Made by a program: the position numbers and the translations under genes
The notes under the pieces: model-generated
What the model saw: only the letters and a program-made list of their open reading frames with translations
Database searches by the model: none
Told to the model about the DNA's origin: nothing
Part shown: in pieces, positions 33,260 to 43,394 of the stretch
Numbering within the stretch: position 1 is the first letter of the stretch
Layout: each line of letters starts with the position of its first letter
Assembly (NCBI RefSeq): GCF_000247695.1
Contig: NW_004624778.1
Coordinates: 12,045,135-12,109,134 of the forward strand
DNA length: 64,000 bases
Direction of reading: 5' to 3'
Origin: Heterocephalus glaber
Taxonomy: Eukaryota > Chordata > Mammalia > Rodentia > Bathyergidae

Positions 33260-33570
33260 GCTGGCATTCAAAAATTATAACCCAGTTGATAGCAAGAGAA
33301 TAGTTCACTGGTGCCAGCTTAGTAATTAAATTACAAGGTGATTATTAGTCTTCTCAGGCAAGATTACATCTGAGTACTATAAGCAGCCTCAGACTAAAAC
33401 TTCTCCCAGAAAAAAAAAAAAACTTGTAACTAATTTAATGCCATTTTCTACCAATTATAGATGCCCTCTAGTGACTATAAGGTTGTCATGGCAACATGCC
33501 CACCGAAAGGGTATATCTGATAAGGCCTGAGAAAAGTATATCAGAAAGAGAATGTACTGCATCTTATCTC
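33260..33570. promoter_or_regulatory. Candidate conserved non-coding element with CTCF-like and RFX motifs
   Basis: This block is free of recognised repeats and is A/T-rich with several homeodomain-type TAAT cores ('gtaattaaattacaagg'). It contains tgccctctagtgac (33,462-33,475), a CTCF-like core in reverse orientation, and gttgtcatggcaac (33,482-33,495), an RFX X-box with one deviation from the palindrome. The tight pairing suggests a regulatory element. Conservation was not tested. Confidence 0.45.
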
Positions 33571-34190
33571 TGCATCCGACCAAAATTGTTTTCTAGGGGT
33601 GGAGAGGGGATAGGTAAACTGTCACAACCTGCTCCTTTCTCTTCTGTGGCTGGTTCCACAGAGGTTCCAGACTAGTTGACCACTTCTCCCACTGCCCTAT
33701 AAGGAGAACAGCAGCCCTGGCATTTCCTCTACATTGCTGCCTTCCCCTGGGATGGTCCCATTCCACATCAGCCAAAAGGCATCCTTCCTTGTTTCTCTGA
33801 AAACTTGCTTTGCTTCTTCTGCCAAGCCAGCTCCCTTGACAAACTCATAGATCAATCATCTCCAGACCAGAGTCCATTCAGTCATTTTCCTCTGCACAAA
33901 ATACATTCAAGGGCTTCCAAGACCCTTTATTCAAGTGCTGCACTTGATGAAAATCTGCCAACTTCTGTGAAGGTAATGAGTGGCAGGCAATATTCTGAGC
34001 CATGCTGATACCACAGGGGTATTCCAGAAAGGTTGCTGGTGAAGCAAGCTCTGTCAATTAGGTCTGATGTTGCTCACAACAGATGTGTTGCTGCTTAAGA
34101 GAACCGGCTTACTCTTTTTGGAAAAGGAATAGCCATCTCATAAAGTGTCTTCAGTGTCAACTTCTATTTTTCTGTACTAGGTATGGACTA
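33571..34190. other. Unassigned sequence
   Basis: No repeat or exon is recognised. Frames on both strands are short. Confidence 0.4.
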
Positions 34191-34192
34191 CA

Positions 34193-34372
34193 ACATGAAG
34201 TTGGCTATAGTGGTGCAGGCCTGAATCCCTGCACTTTGGGAGACTGAGACAGGAGGACCACAAATTGGAGCCCAGCCTGGGCAACTTAACAAGCTCTGTC
34301 TCAAAATTTGAAAAGGGGAGCAGTGGGAATGTAGCTCAGTGAAGGTCCTGGTTTCAATCTTCAGTAACATGG
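34193..34372 (+). mobile_element. B1-dID SINE, diverged
   Basis: The B1-like half ('gctatagtggtgcaggcc', 'tttgggagactgagacagg') is followed by an ID half ('gggaatgtagctcagtga'). Confidence 0.88.
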
Positions 34373-34761
34373 GGAGGGGGGTACCAATCCTTTCTGGAAA
34401 GAGTAGAGTATAAACAAATCTGATCACAGAAACAGAGAGCTGGGGTGTGTGAGGGAGGAAAGGAGGAAGCAAAATGTCAGCTCCTCCTCCTGCTGAATCC
34501 CCAGTGACCACACTGGGGACAGGGTCTTGGTGCAGGGCAGGAGTGGATCCCAGGGCAAGAATGGATTGGGCCCGCCTGTACTGTTTGTTGGAACTGCCAT
34601 TTAACAACAAACTCTGACGTCATCCTCCAGGAGTCATAAAATAAAGACCAAATTGGTCAGATTTTTGTTTGCCTTCCTACACATTTTTGTTCTAGAAGAA
34701 CAACAAAAATAAAAACAATCATAAGCCAAAAAAATTTTTAAAAGCTTAACCTGTGTATGTG

Positions 34762-34900
34762 TAAAGTGCCTTCAATCATCTTTAATCCTCTTACTAACCT
34801 ACTGAGATATGTTCTAGTGTTCCCCTATTTTATAGAAGAAATGGAAATTTAAAAGGGATTGAGCTGCCCAAGTTCAAGTGGTTATAAAGATCAGCTGCCT
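34762..34900 (-). mobile_element. MIR fragment, antisense
   Basis: The antisense MIR core 'tttaatcctcttactaacc' and 'attttatagaagaaatgg' is followed by 'gctgcccaagttcaagtgg'. Confidence 0.75.
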
Positions 34901-35039
34901 CCTGGGTCCAGCCTTGAACCAGCTGCACATCACTAACTTTCTGGATTTACTGCCTCTGCCTCCCCTGTCCTCATTGGATTCCCCCTAATTCCTATTTCTC
35001 AGCTCCTGCCCTACAGCCACCTGTAGGGGGCAGGAAAGC

Positions 35040-35870
35040 CCCCTGCCCAGCCCCCTTCTACCCCAAAGCCTGGCTGAACTACCTCCATCCCTGGCTCTGA
35101 GCTTTGAGTTGCCTTTTTCTGGAACAACCGCTCTGTCTGCACAATGCCTATGACTTGTTCTGAATTTGAATCTTATCTGCCATTTCTGTTTAAACTGCAG
35201 AACTAAACTATGAGGTTCCCTTGCCCAGATTAATGCTCATTTTTATGCATACTTGTCATTCATGATATCTTACAACAAGTGCATTATGTGCACTTAATAA
35301 ACACTATAGCTAAAATGTTATTTAAGTGATTTCTCAAATGTTGCCTATAACGACTTTTTAACAACATAGAAATTTTTGAAAATTTTACTAAGTGACTAAA
35401 GTATGATGCAAAATACATAAGTGATGCCTCTTCAATTATTACAATTATACATAATATATCACTTGTTTAAAATACTAGCGTAATAGATAAGTCAATAAAA
35501 GGCATGAAAACTTATTCAGATTTAGCTGGCTCGATCTTCATTATTGCCTGCAATCATTTTATTATTAATGAATCAAGGAATGTGACGAACATTCAAATTC
35601 CAGAGTGTGGTATGTTGGCCCCAGATCTGCATGTCACAAAATAAGTCATGAGGTCCCAGAATAGAACATTGTGATACTTACTTTTATGTTAAAAATGTAC
35701 AAAAAGAAAAACCTACCTGAGTGAACCGGCTTTTGAAATACTAATTTACAAAAAACTTAAATTATTTAGAAACACTTATCTTTAGAACATCATTTAAAAT
35801 GTCTATTTTGGTGGAAATATTAAATAGATAAATAAATTATACACAACAGAAATATTTCATGGATATTCAA
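35040..35870. other. A/T-rich sequence without recognised gene
   Basis: From about 35,200 the sequence is A/T-rich with several TAAT cores and no clear repeat signature. It may include conserved non-coding DNA or very old L1. Confidence 0.35.
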
Positions 35871-35872
35871 GC

Positions 35873-36056
35873 ACTGGGGATTGAATCCAGAGCCTTCACA
35901 CTGAACTACATCCCAATCTCTCTCTTTTTTTTAAAGTTTCAGATAGGGTCTCACTGTATTGCTAAATTGCCCAGGCTGGACCTAAACTTTCAATCTTGTT
36001 CCCTCATTCTCTCAGAGTGCTGGAATTACAAGCATGTGCCACCACTCCTGGCTGAA
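35873..36056 (-). mobile_element. B1-dID SINE, antisense
   Basis: The ID complement ('cactggggattgaatcc') is followed by the B1 complement ('gggtctcactgtattgct', 'gtgctggaattacaagca', 'gccaccactcctggctg'). Confidence 0.93.
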
Positions 36057-37550
36057 ATAGCTTTTTGGCTGATGAGCAAGATGAACAAGGATTGCTGTTC
36101 TATGGCACAGAATCTTCTGAGGCATTAAATATACCCAAACATATGCACTCACATCTCTGAAGCCTCAGACCAAAAGAAAAAGGCATCTTACTTATAAAGA
36201 GACCAGCAAGGAAGAATAATTACCTTCTGCTTCCTTATCTTGCACCTGGCCCACCTTGGCCAAAAGCCTTGACTTAAGGAGCCATCACCAATGAGCAAAA
36301 GTTTCTAAGTTTCTTCTTTCAGATTCTTGCAAGAGAGAATCTGATTGGCTCAGCTCATCTAGCCTAACCAATGGGCCTCTGGTCCTATTAGACCTGGCTT
36401 CCCCTCCCAGGATCAGAGTGATTTTGTGTGTGTGATTGTGTGTGTTTTCTAGAGCCTGGTAAACAAGGACACTGGTCACTTGTAGAGATGTGGGTGTATC
36501 TATTCCAGGCCCTTATCAGGGACAAGGCTGTGGATTAGGCACTCATGCCAGTGACCCATGAGGTCTGACCTTTAATTCTGAGCATCTTGAGGAATGTTCT
36601 ATGATTCATGGGCTTCACTTACTCTCCTTGAACCTTCCAAGACAAGGTCTGCTTGCTTTTTGTTCCCTTGGGAGCTTCAGGGCTTTGTTTAATGACTATT
36701 CCAAACTCTTTCTTCTCTGCCAGAATTATACTACTTAAAATTTGTCTTTGTGCTTAATTTCACAGGTTGGTTTTTTTTTCCCCACAGAGATTGTAAAGTT
36801 CTTGAAGGGAAAACCTCATGTTTAGAGGTAATCTTAGCAGTTTTACAGATATGGAAACTGAGGCCCAGGGGGAGAAAATGTCTCATGGCAGGAGATGTCA
36901 GGTGGACACCTTGCTGTGTGTAGCATGCTTCCAATAAATATTTCTTGGTTTATTTCTTATTCCACATTTGTTTTTCTCAAGCTCATTGTCCTCTGCCCAT
37001 GTCCTTTCCTCTACAACTGATGGCCAGCCACCTTAGGGGATCACCTTGCATCTGCTGTTCAAGTGATGGTCTTTGGGTTGTGCAGTGGAAGCTGAGAGGA
37101 GGCATGGGTGAAATTCAATCTGGTTCTATCAAGCCATTATCACTCTAGGCCAACACCACAGTAACAGCACAGATGCCAGCCTGGCAACTTCCTTTCTTTT
37201 GCGGGGTCAGTGGCCACAAACTACACAATGAAACCACTCTAGCTCCCACCAAAGCCATTTTTCTGCAGTGTTCCCAGGCCAATGCTACATAACAGGAACG
37301 TGGGCCACTGCTGAATTCCTTCCATTAGAAAGTCACAAGTGGCTTTAGTCCCTCCCTTTCCTCCCAGAAGTCTTCTCTGACCACTGCAGCCTGCTGGGAA
37401 CCCTGAGTTCACTTTAAGTCACCTTCATGCAGTGGCCCACTTTACTTCTTACGGTGGCCTAGATGTCAGCCTGGTCACAGCGTTGGAAGTAGGTAGTGTC
37501 TCTCCCTTAGCACTCTTGTGGGGTCCCCCACCAGGCCTTCAATCAATGTG
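36057..37550. other. Mostly unassigned; short MIR and L2 traces
   Basis: An antisense MIR trace lies at about 36,835-36,880 ('cagatatggaaactgaggc'). An antisense L2 trace is likely near 37,365-37,425 ('cccagaagtcttctctgac'). The rest shows no gene or clear repeat. Confidence 0.45.
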
Positions 37551-37554
37551 AGTA

Positions 37555-37630
37555 GTGTGGGGTGCAGTTCAGTGGTAGATTATGGGCTTAGCATGTGTGA
37601 AGCCCTAGTTTAATCTCCAGCACCAAAAAT
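37555..37630 (+). mobile_element. ID SINE, older type
   Basis: The unit reads 'gtggggtgcagttcagtgg' through 'gtttaatctccagcacc' and ends in a short A-rich stretch. It resembles the ID half of B1-dID elements more than the recent 'ggtacc' type. Confidence 0.82.
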
Positions 37631-37639
37631 TTAAACTAA

Positions 37640-38555
37640 CTAAACACACACATACTTAAATATGAGGACTCAAGGGGGGATAACTTTTCCCTGAAAAGCT
37701 ATGGAGGGAACAGAGAGAAAGAGTAGGGAGAAAGAAGGAATATTTCTTTTTGCTAGTGTCTTAGGCAAGTATGGATTAGAAGCAGCTACTTAAAACAGCA
37801 AGAACCACTCTGGTTTTCATTTCTAGGCCATTTGGCCACTCCGCAACTAACATAGTTACCCAGTGCTAGTGTTGTTTCCCCAGGAGCTCCCAGTTCATTA
37901 ACTCAGCAGCTTTTCTGACTTTAACTTGGAGGCTGGGTACAAAGTCAGTGGCAATACAGGGAGGAAGAGCTTCAGATAAGGGCCATGTAAGCCCAGCCCC
38001 CTGCTTGCCGTCCCCATCCCAGGGAATTTCAGTCTGAGGGATGCACAGAGCCATCTCCCAAGTCTCCATTACACCCGAAATGCTTATCATCAGAGGCCAC
38101 CCTTGAGAGCTCTCAATAAGAAAACAAAAATGGCATGGTTGGAGGAGAGAATGCATGGAGGATCTTAGGAAGTTTAGTGAAGGTTTCTTAGTTTGGAGGT
38201 AAAGCAGAGAGCCAGGCTCTGAGGACACAGAAAGGCAGAAAGTAAGTCTGATATGCAGCAGTGTGGTGTTTGGGGGCACCACCCAGAGAAGGTGGCCTTG
38301 GAAGGGGGTCTTTGGGCAGCAGGGTGGGGAGGAGGAGAACATAAATCACAGTCAGCTGAAGAGGGTGGAGGTGGGGGAGGTAGGAGCCAAGAATCTTTGA
38401 AGACTAAGCTAAGATGACACACTAGAATGAGCCCTCCCTTCTTGGATTCCTCCCTGCAACACCAGCTCTGCTGGTCTGAGGCTACAGAAAGAAAGTCAGG
38501 GATCATTCTTACAGGCTAGAAAGACCTTAACACAGGAAAGAGACTCACCCATCAT
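37640..38555. other. Unassigned sequence with minus-strand frames
   Basis: Two overlapping minus-strand frames (158 codons at 37,866-38,342 and 110 codons at 38,174-38,506) occur in a region rich in cc/ct on that strand. They have no recognised domain and overlap in different registers, so chance is the best explanation. Confidence 0.35.
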
Positions 38556-38559
38556 TAAG

Positions 38560-38742
38560 TACTTTCCCTGTTACAGACCCCACTTAAGTATATTATTCCA
38601 TTGGTTCTCACAAGGCCAAGAAGTTTGTTGAATAAACTGCCCAAGGTCACCTCACTTGGAGTTGCCTAAGGTGGCAGAGCCTGGAAGACCATGGTGAGGA
38701 TTCAAACCCAGGGTCATGCTGACTCCAGAGCATGTTGTCCCC
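38560..38742 (-). mobile_element. MIR fragment, antisense
   Basis: The antisense MIR signature is readable: 'aataaactgcccaaggtca', 'gaggattcaaacccaggg' and 'ctgactccagagcatgttg'. Confidence 0.8.
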
Positions 38743-38909
38743 ACTGCCTAGCTTACCCCAGGCCCACATCCCTCTCAGAGGACCTTGCTCTCCACGGGTG
38801 TTTTACCTTCTGCACCTTGCTCAGCTTTCCCTCCCTCACCTCTGGGGGTGTAATTTAAATTTAGAGAAAAGACAAGTTTCAGACAATTTCCTTTTTGTTT
38901 CATTTACAG

Positions 38910-38952
38910 ATGGCATGTCTGTCACACAATGTGCAAAACCAGCACTGACAAG
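38910..38952 (+). other. Exon-like 43-nt segment (low confidence)
   Basis: A pyrimidine-rich stretch ending 'gtttcatttacag' is followed 43 nt later by 'gacaag|gtaaag'. These are good acceptor and donor matches in the plus direction. The only ATG-led frame inside (from 38,910) meets a TGA before the donor. It could be an exon of an upstream transcript or a chance pair. Confidence 0.2.
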
Positions 38953-39409
38953 GTAAAGAAATGAGGATTTGCTGAAAGGATAGAATCCAGCACTATTAGT
39001 TAATATTTTGTAAGCCCAGGAAATCGTCCAGATTTTAAAGCATAAAAATAACCCCCTGCTAAGCCAATGAGGCAAAAATGCTAAGAGGAACAAAGTAGTG
39101 GGAAAGTCAGGTGTGCTGAACTATGTTCCATTGGTGGGGAAGCAGGACCAGGCCTGGCATCTAGACACCTGGCTTCCAGTACCCCCTCTGCCTCTTGGAA
39201 ATATTTGGCTGTGGATGAGCGCTAGAATCTCTGGGCCTGCTGCCCTTCTCCAGCAGGGCATGGAGTGGAATGTGTGTGTCACCCACAATGCCTTTTGGCA
39301 CAAAAAAATTAAATGAGTTCTCTACAGGATGTGGATGTGGATGCTGCTCTCCTTTCCATCCATGACTTGACTCCTTCCATAGCACAAGAACACATGTTCT
39401 CCACATAAA

Positions 39410-39930
39410 ACAAAATGCCATCCATCCTTCCAGGCCCATGCCAAGCTCACCTCTTCTGGGAAGCTGTCCCAGGCTCCTTTTGCCCACTGGACTCACTCCT
39501 CCCTTTCTATATGGCCCAGCTCCACTTACCCCTTCTGTAATGCCAAATTGCTGGGACCATCAGAATCAGCTCTCTTCTCTAGCATCTGGAGCTTTTGTAC
39601 CCTGTAGTTTTAGTCAGATGCATGTCCATTCCTTTGCCCATGTTAAAAATCTTAGGGAAGAAGTCGTCATAGTAATTCTTTGCATAAATACCCTTCCCCT
39701 GACCCTCTCCTACTCCATCCTTGTTGGCTACTTCTGGGGGTTCCATGCTTATCCTTAGGTTAAGTGTTGACTTATTCCCTGTACTTTCATGGACTGTGGG
39801 CTTTTGACTAGACTGAGATCCTTGTGAGCCCAGACTGAGGGTCTTCCTGTCTTGGCATTCCCAGATGTGCCTAGTCTGTAGAAGGGCTTGGCAAATTTTG
39901 TAAGAATTCACCAATACATGGATTTCTACA
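39410..39930 (-). mobile_element. L2 LINE fragment, antisense
   Basis: Diverged antisense L2 blocks are present: 'ctcacctcttctgggaagc', 'ggctccttttgcccactg', 'gactgagatccttgtgagc' and 'gtgcctagtctgtagaagg'. Confidence 0.6.
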
Positions 39931-40029
39931 ACAATTCGATGGGTCCGACTTTCTTGCTTGGTGGGGTGCAAGCATCTTAAATTTTTCCTAGAGGCTGCTC
40001 TGTGCCAAGTTCAGTTTTAACTGGAACAG

Positions 40030-40255
40030 TGGTAATTTGGTTAAGTGATGACTGAATTATCCACAACATCTAATTCTCCCAGCTACTATGTCCCAGCCTT
40101 TAGCATGGCCAATGGAAAATTAATTGGTTGCAAAGTGCATATCTAATTACAACATCCCGCCCCTGCCACAGCAATGCTCAAATGTTAATTATAACATATG
40201 CATCTCAATAACCGACGAAGGCACTTAATGCAGCATTAATAACGCCCCCCCCCGC
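40030..40255. promoter_or_regulatory. Candidate conserved non-coding element upstream of the CpG island
   Basis: This is a repeat-free A/T-rich block with dense TAAT/ATTA cores ('aaaattaattggttgcaaag', 'gttaattataacatatgca') and Oct-like 'atatgcat', lying about 250 bp upstream of the CpG island. Its composition fits a homeodomain-bound enhancer. Function is inference. Confidence 0.4.
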
Positions 40256-40551
40256 ACCCCCAGTGTATACTCAAAGCTCCCTTTTATCTGCCATGAGGAC
40301 AGACTGCACTTTACGCGTGGAAGTCTTCATCTTTACAGCCTTCCACATTCCAAAACCAAGCCTGGATCGTGCCTCTGTCCTCAGTCTTCCCCACGACAGA
40401 GGTCCCCATCCAGGCCGCGCCAGAGCCAGGGAATCGTTGGGTGTCAGGCTTTATCGTGGCTAGACTGAGCTGTCTGGGAAACGCAGGTTAATGCCCGGCG
40501 TCCCGGCGGCACTCGCTCTCCAGGGCCCGCCATCCCGGGAAAGAAAGGCGA

Positions 40552-40570
40552 ACTACATTACCCAGCAGGC
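40552..40570 (+). promoter_or_regulatory. ZNF143/SBS-like motif
   Basis: The 19-mer actacattacccagcaggc closely fits the ACTACAATTCCCAGAATGC-type site bound by ZNF143 (and ZNF76). Such sites usually lie close to TSSs of CpG-island promoters, which agrees with its position just upstream of the putative first exon. Confidence 0.7.
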
Positions 40571-40600
40571 CTGCCACAGCCCTCTTTCCTTTCAAGTCTG

Positions 40601-40627
40601 CACGTGGCCGGAGGGGGAGGCGGGGCC
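40601..40627 (+). promoter_or_regulatory. E-box plus GC-box cluster
   Basis: A perfect CACGTG E-box (40,601-40,606, USF/MYC type) is followed by ggaggcggggcc (40,616-40,627), a good SP/KLF GC-box. Both lie between the ZNF143-like site and the pyrimidine tract. Confidence 0.6.
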
Positions 40628-40676
40628 TGCACGTCACTCTCCTACTGTCTCTTTCCCAGTGTCAGAACGGGGATCG

Positions 40677-40760
40677 TTTTTTTTTTTTCTTTCCTCTACT
40701 CCCTCCCCCCCTGCCCGCCCCTCCCTCCCTCTGTCCCTTCCCTCCCTCCCTCCCCTCTAG
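40677..40760 (+). repeat. Polypyrimidine tract at the probable start-site region
   Basis: A run of T then C/T-rich sequence (ctccctcccc-type units) spans about 80 bases. It may contain pyrimidine-rich initiator or TOP-like start sites, and it is a candidate for non-B DNA. Confidence 0.7.
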
Positions 40761-40922
40761 GCTGGGTCCTTGCACCCGGGTTCCTGGTGTGCTCCGTAGC
40801 TGGGACGCGCGGAACTCGAGGCGGGAGTCGACTCTCCGGATCCGCGTCCCTCCCTTCCCGTTCCCTGCCCCCTTCCCCCACCCCCGACGCGAGCTTGGCG
40901 CGACAGCCAGAGGAGCCCCGAG
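40760..40922 (+). other. Probable non-coding first exon
   Basis: The segment has no ATG in any frame and ends 'agccccgag|gtgagc', a strong consensus splice donor. Together with the upstream promoter motifs this fits a 5' UTR exon whose coding sequence begins in a later exon beyond the window. The exact TSS is unknown; it may lie in the polypyrimidine tract just upstream. Confidence 0.55.
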
Positions 40923-41435
40923 GTGAGCATCCCTTGTCTGCCCTCCTCTTTGAGTGGTCTCCGATTGCGGATCGATTCGGGGACCGAGGAGGAGCGCTGC
41001 GTGACGCGCGCTTGCTTGTAGATAAATCCGGGAAAACCGCCCCAAACAATTAGCCCCCCTCCCCCTCCCTGCGCCTCAGCTAGCCGGGTGTCCGCACCCA
41101 TCCAGCGTCCCTCGTCCCGTTTGTAGGAGACTGCTCTTCACGACCTCGCGCCCTCCCTGGGTTTGTCCCACTCCCTGCCCCGTTCCCCCGCCCGGTGGGG
41201 AGCCGAGGCCCTGGAGCTCCCGCGCGGAGGGGGACTCGTGGGGGACGTAGGGCTGGAGCCTGACTCGCGTTGGAGCCGCGCACTATGTAGCTGCTGTCAT
41301 GTGCCGGGTTCCGACCCGGGGGGAGGAAGCGAGCGAGCCCGATTCCGCTCCCTTTTGTTTTGAAGCTCGCATTTGCTGCAGCGAGCAGTTGGTCTGGTAC
41401 CGGCGAACTTGCAGCTGTTGTGACCGCACTCCGTC

Positions 41436-41441
41436 GAGGTA
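41436..41441 (+). other. Alternative splice donor candidate
   Basis: 'ccgtcgag|gtaggc' is a good donor inside the CpG island. It could end an alternative first exon or extend the first one. Exon start is not visible. Confidence 0.35.
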
Positions 41442-42058
41442 GGCTGGTCGGGGCCGCTGCCTGCAGCACTCCGGGCTGCCGGCCGCAGGGTCTCCGAGTG
41501 TTCCTCCACGCCGCCCCTCCCTGTCGTGGTGTCGGATTGTGTCTGTGGGAGCGGCCCGGTGAGAGTGCGTGTGGGCGCCAGTCCCCGCGGGCTCGGGGAT
41601 ATCTGTCGTCTAGACAGGCTGCGACCCCTCCCTCCGTCTCCGGTGAGCCCGCGGGCCGCCGGGGCTGCGGGGGATGGGAGCAGAGGAGGAAACTGAATTG
41701 GTGCGTCTGCCGGGTGGCAGCTTTGGCCAATCCCTGCGCTTGTGGTTCTGTTGGCTTTTTAAGTGATTACTCCTGTCGCCGCGGCGTGATCGGGCCTGGG
41801 GACTGGCTGTGCCCAGCGGAGCGGGCGTTAAGTTGACAGGCACTAAAAGCCAGCTCTTGGCGAATGACCCGAGCGGGTGCGGGGTGGGCTCCGGCTCGGC
41901 TTCTTCAGGACTCGAGCAGCCGGTTGTCTCAGGCGCCGGTCGTGGAGGAGAGCGGGCGGGGGACCGTGGCTTGGGCTGCGGCAGAGATCTGGGGTCCCCG
42001 AGGACCGCGTGCCAGTGCTTAATGCGACCGGGGGAGGAGACCCTAGGACCTCGCGCCT

Positions 42059-42066
42059 GAGGTGGG
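42059..42066 (+). other. Alternative splice donor candidate
   Basis: 'gcctgag|gtgggt' is a fair donor match still inside the island. It may define another alternative first exon. Confidence 0.3.
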
Positions 42067-42366
42067 TAATTCTCTCTATTAGCGTTAAAAAACAATCAGG
42101 AATCCAAGCCCCTTGTCTGAGCGGCGTTGGTTCTATTTGGTTTTGAGTTTTTAGGATTAGGGCTGAGGGTGTGTGTGAGCAGAAAGGGGGCGCGGCATGT
42201 AGAGGGGAAGGATGGACGGCAGCGCCGCGTGTCCTCACCCGGAGGAGCAAGGCGTCGCCTCCCCCGCCCAGCTGTTTGTGTGTGTACACACCACTCAGGC
42301 GTGGGGTGGGGCGGGGCAGACCGCGGCATAGTGGGGACCCTCGTGGTCCGAGTTGGGCAGCTGTCA

Positions 42367-42426
42367 TGATGTCCATGCACCCGGGTTACCTGGGGAAGGA
42401 ATCATGAGTCTCTGGGGCAGGTGAGA
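42367..42426 (+). other. Short ATG frame and strong splice donor
   Basis: Two adjacent ATG codons open a 13-codon frame (MMSMHPGYLGKES) that stops, and 14 bases further on 'ctggggcag|gtgaga' is a near-perfect donor. The layout fits an alternative leader exon carrying a short upstream ORF. It could also be chance. Confidence 0.35.
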
Positions 42427-43103
42427 CCCTGGAGTCCCGTGTGTTTTGGCAGCCCCCGGGAATTCCTTGTCCGCGGCGCGGCTCCTCCCTCCTTCCGCGT
42501 CCCCAAAGCCCCCAGACCCGGCCGACTGGGGCGGGGCAGAGCCGCTTGTGTGGACGCCCCCACCACCAGCAAGTTGACCCTTTCACCTGAGCGCCTGGCG
42601 GGTGAGCGGTCTTTGCAGCCGGGGAGAGAATCTTCTAACTCTGCCCCAGTCCCCCAATTCTCCAGTCTCAGACTGTAGGGCCCAGAGTCTGCCCCGCCGC
42701 CTCAGCCTGGGCCCAGCCAGCCACAACCCGCAGCCCAGCCGGCCCACGCTACCCTACCGACGGTCTATCTCTGCAGCCCTGGAATTATCTCCCCAGGTAG
42801 TGGCCAGAGCTACAGGGAGGAAGCCTAGGAGCTGCGGGATCCGCGGCGATGGAGCCTCCTCAGGGTGAAAGTGATACAGCAAGAGCGCCTCCAGGCCGAG
42901 CTGGAGCACAGGAAGGAGCCGCCTAGAGAGCGGGAGGGGCGCCGCCTGCCCTGGCCGGGTTCCTCCGGCCCAGCACTGAGGCTGGGCCCTAAACCCTTGG
43001 AATCTCAGCTCCCAGAAGGCAAGAGCCCCGAGAGGAAATTGCCTGGATTTCAAGATAGCCCAATTATAGAGGAACAGAACGCTCTGAACAGACGCTAGAA
43101 GGT

Positions 43104-43135
43104 GGCCAGGACGCTCTAGGGCCAGGACGCTCTAG
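43104..43135 (+). repeat. 16-bp direct tandem duplication
   Basis: ggccaggacgctctag occurs twice, head to tail and identical, followed by a partial 'gctctag' copy, just beyond the right edge of the CpG island. Confidence 0.95.
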
Positions 43136-43394
43136 GCTCTAGGGTGGCCTGAGTAAACTCCCCGAGTGTTTGAAACCGGATTCAACTTAACACACAGATC
43201 CTCTCCTTGGTTGTGTCAAGTGACCCAAGTGACCGTGCTGGGTAACAAGGTGCAGAGGCAGTAATTTTGTAACGTGTTCTGGGTAAAATGTCATCTGTGA
43301 TTACCAGATTGCTGAAATAATAATATGTTTATATGACTTTAAAAGGCAGCTCCCCTCCCACCCTGACCCTTTGTCACTTCATTTCTTAAGAGTA

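Larger units (their letters stand above)
40490..42950 (+). promoter_or_regulatory. CpG-island promoter of an unidentified gene
   Basis: About 2.5 kb of dense GC with frequent CpG contrasts sharply with the CpG-poor DNA on both sides. Mammalian CpG islands of this size usually mark promoters of broadly expressed or developmental genes. Upstream factor sites and several splice donors on the plus strand suggest transcription to the right. No TATA box stands out, as is usual for such promoters. A leftward or bidirectional transcript cannot be excluded. I do not recognise the gene. Confidence 0.92.

Noticed and set aside
35018..35033. CTCF-like 'ctgtagggggcag' site
   Set aside because: Only the G-rich core matches; the upstream spacing is one base off the consensus. 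Too weak without a matrix score.
37866..38342. 158-codon minus-strand frame
   Set aside because: No recognisable domain, overlaps another frame in a different register, and has no promoter or splice context.
40604..41053. 149-codon plus-strand frame across the polypyrimidine tract and first exon
   Set aside because: It runs straight through the strong donor at 40,922 and begins with translated T- and C-runs (Phe/Pro/Ser). A chance frame is more likely.
41360..41836. 158-codon plus-strand frame in the CpG island, with even longer minus-strand frames overlapping it (216 codons at 41,080-41,730)
   Set aside because: High GC removes stop codons and produces long chance frames on both strands. 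Composition is Ala/Gly/Arg/Pro-rich with no domain, and a splice donor lies inside the plus frame at 41,438.
42300..42340. G-quadruplex in the CpG island
   Set aside because: Three close G4 runs are present, but the fourth is separated by a long loop. Such runs are common in any GC-rich promoter, so it is not listed as a feature.
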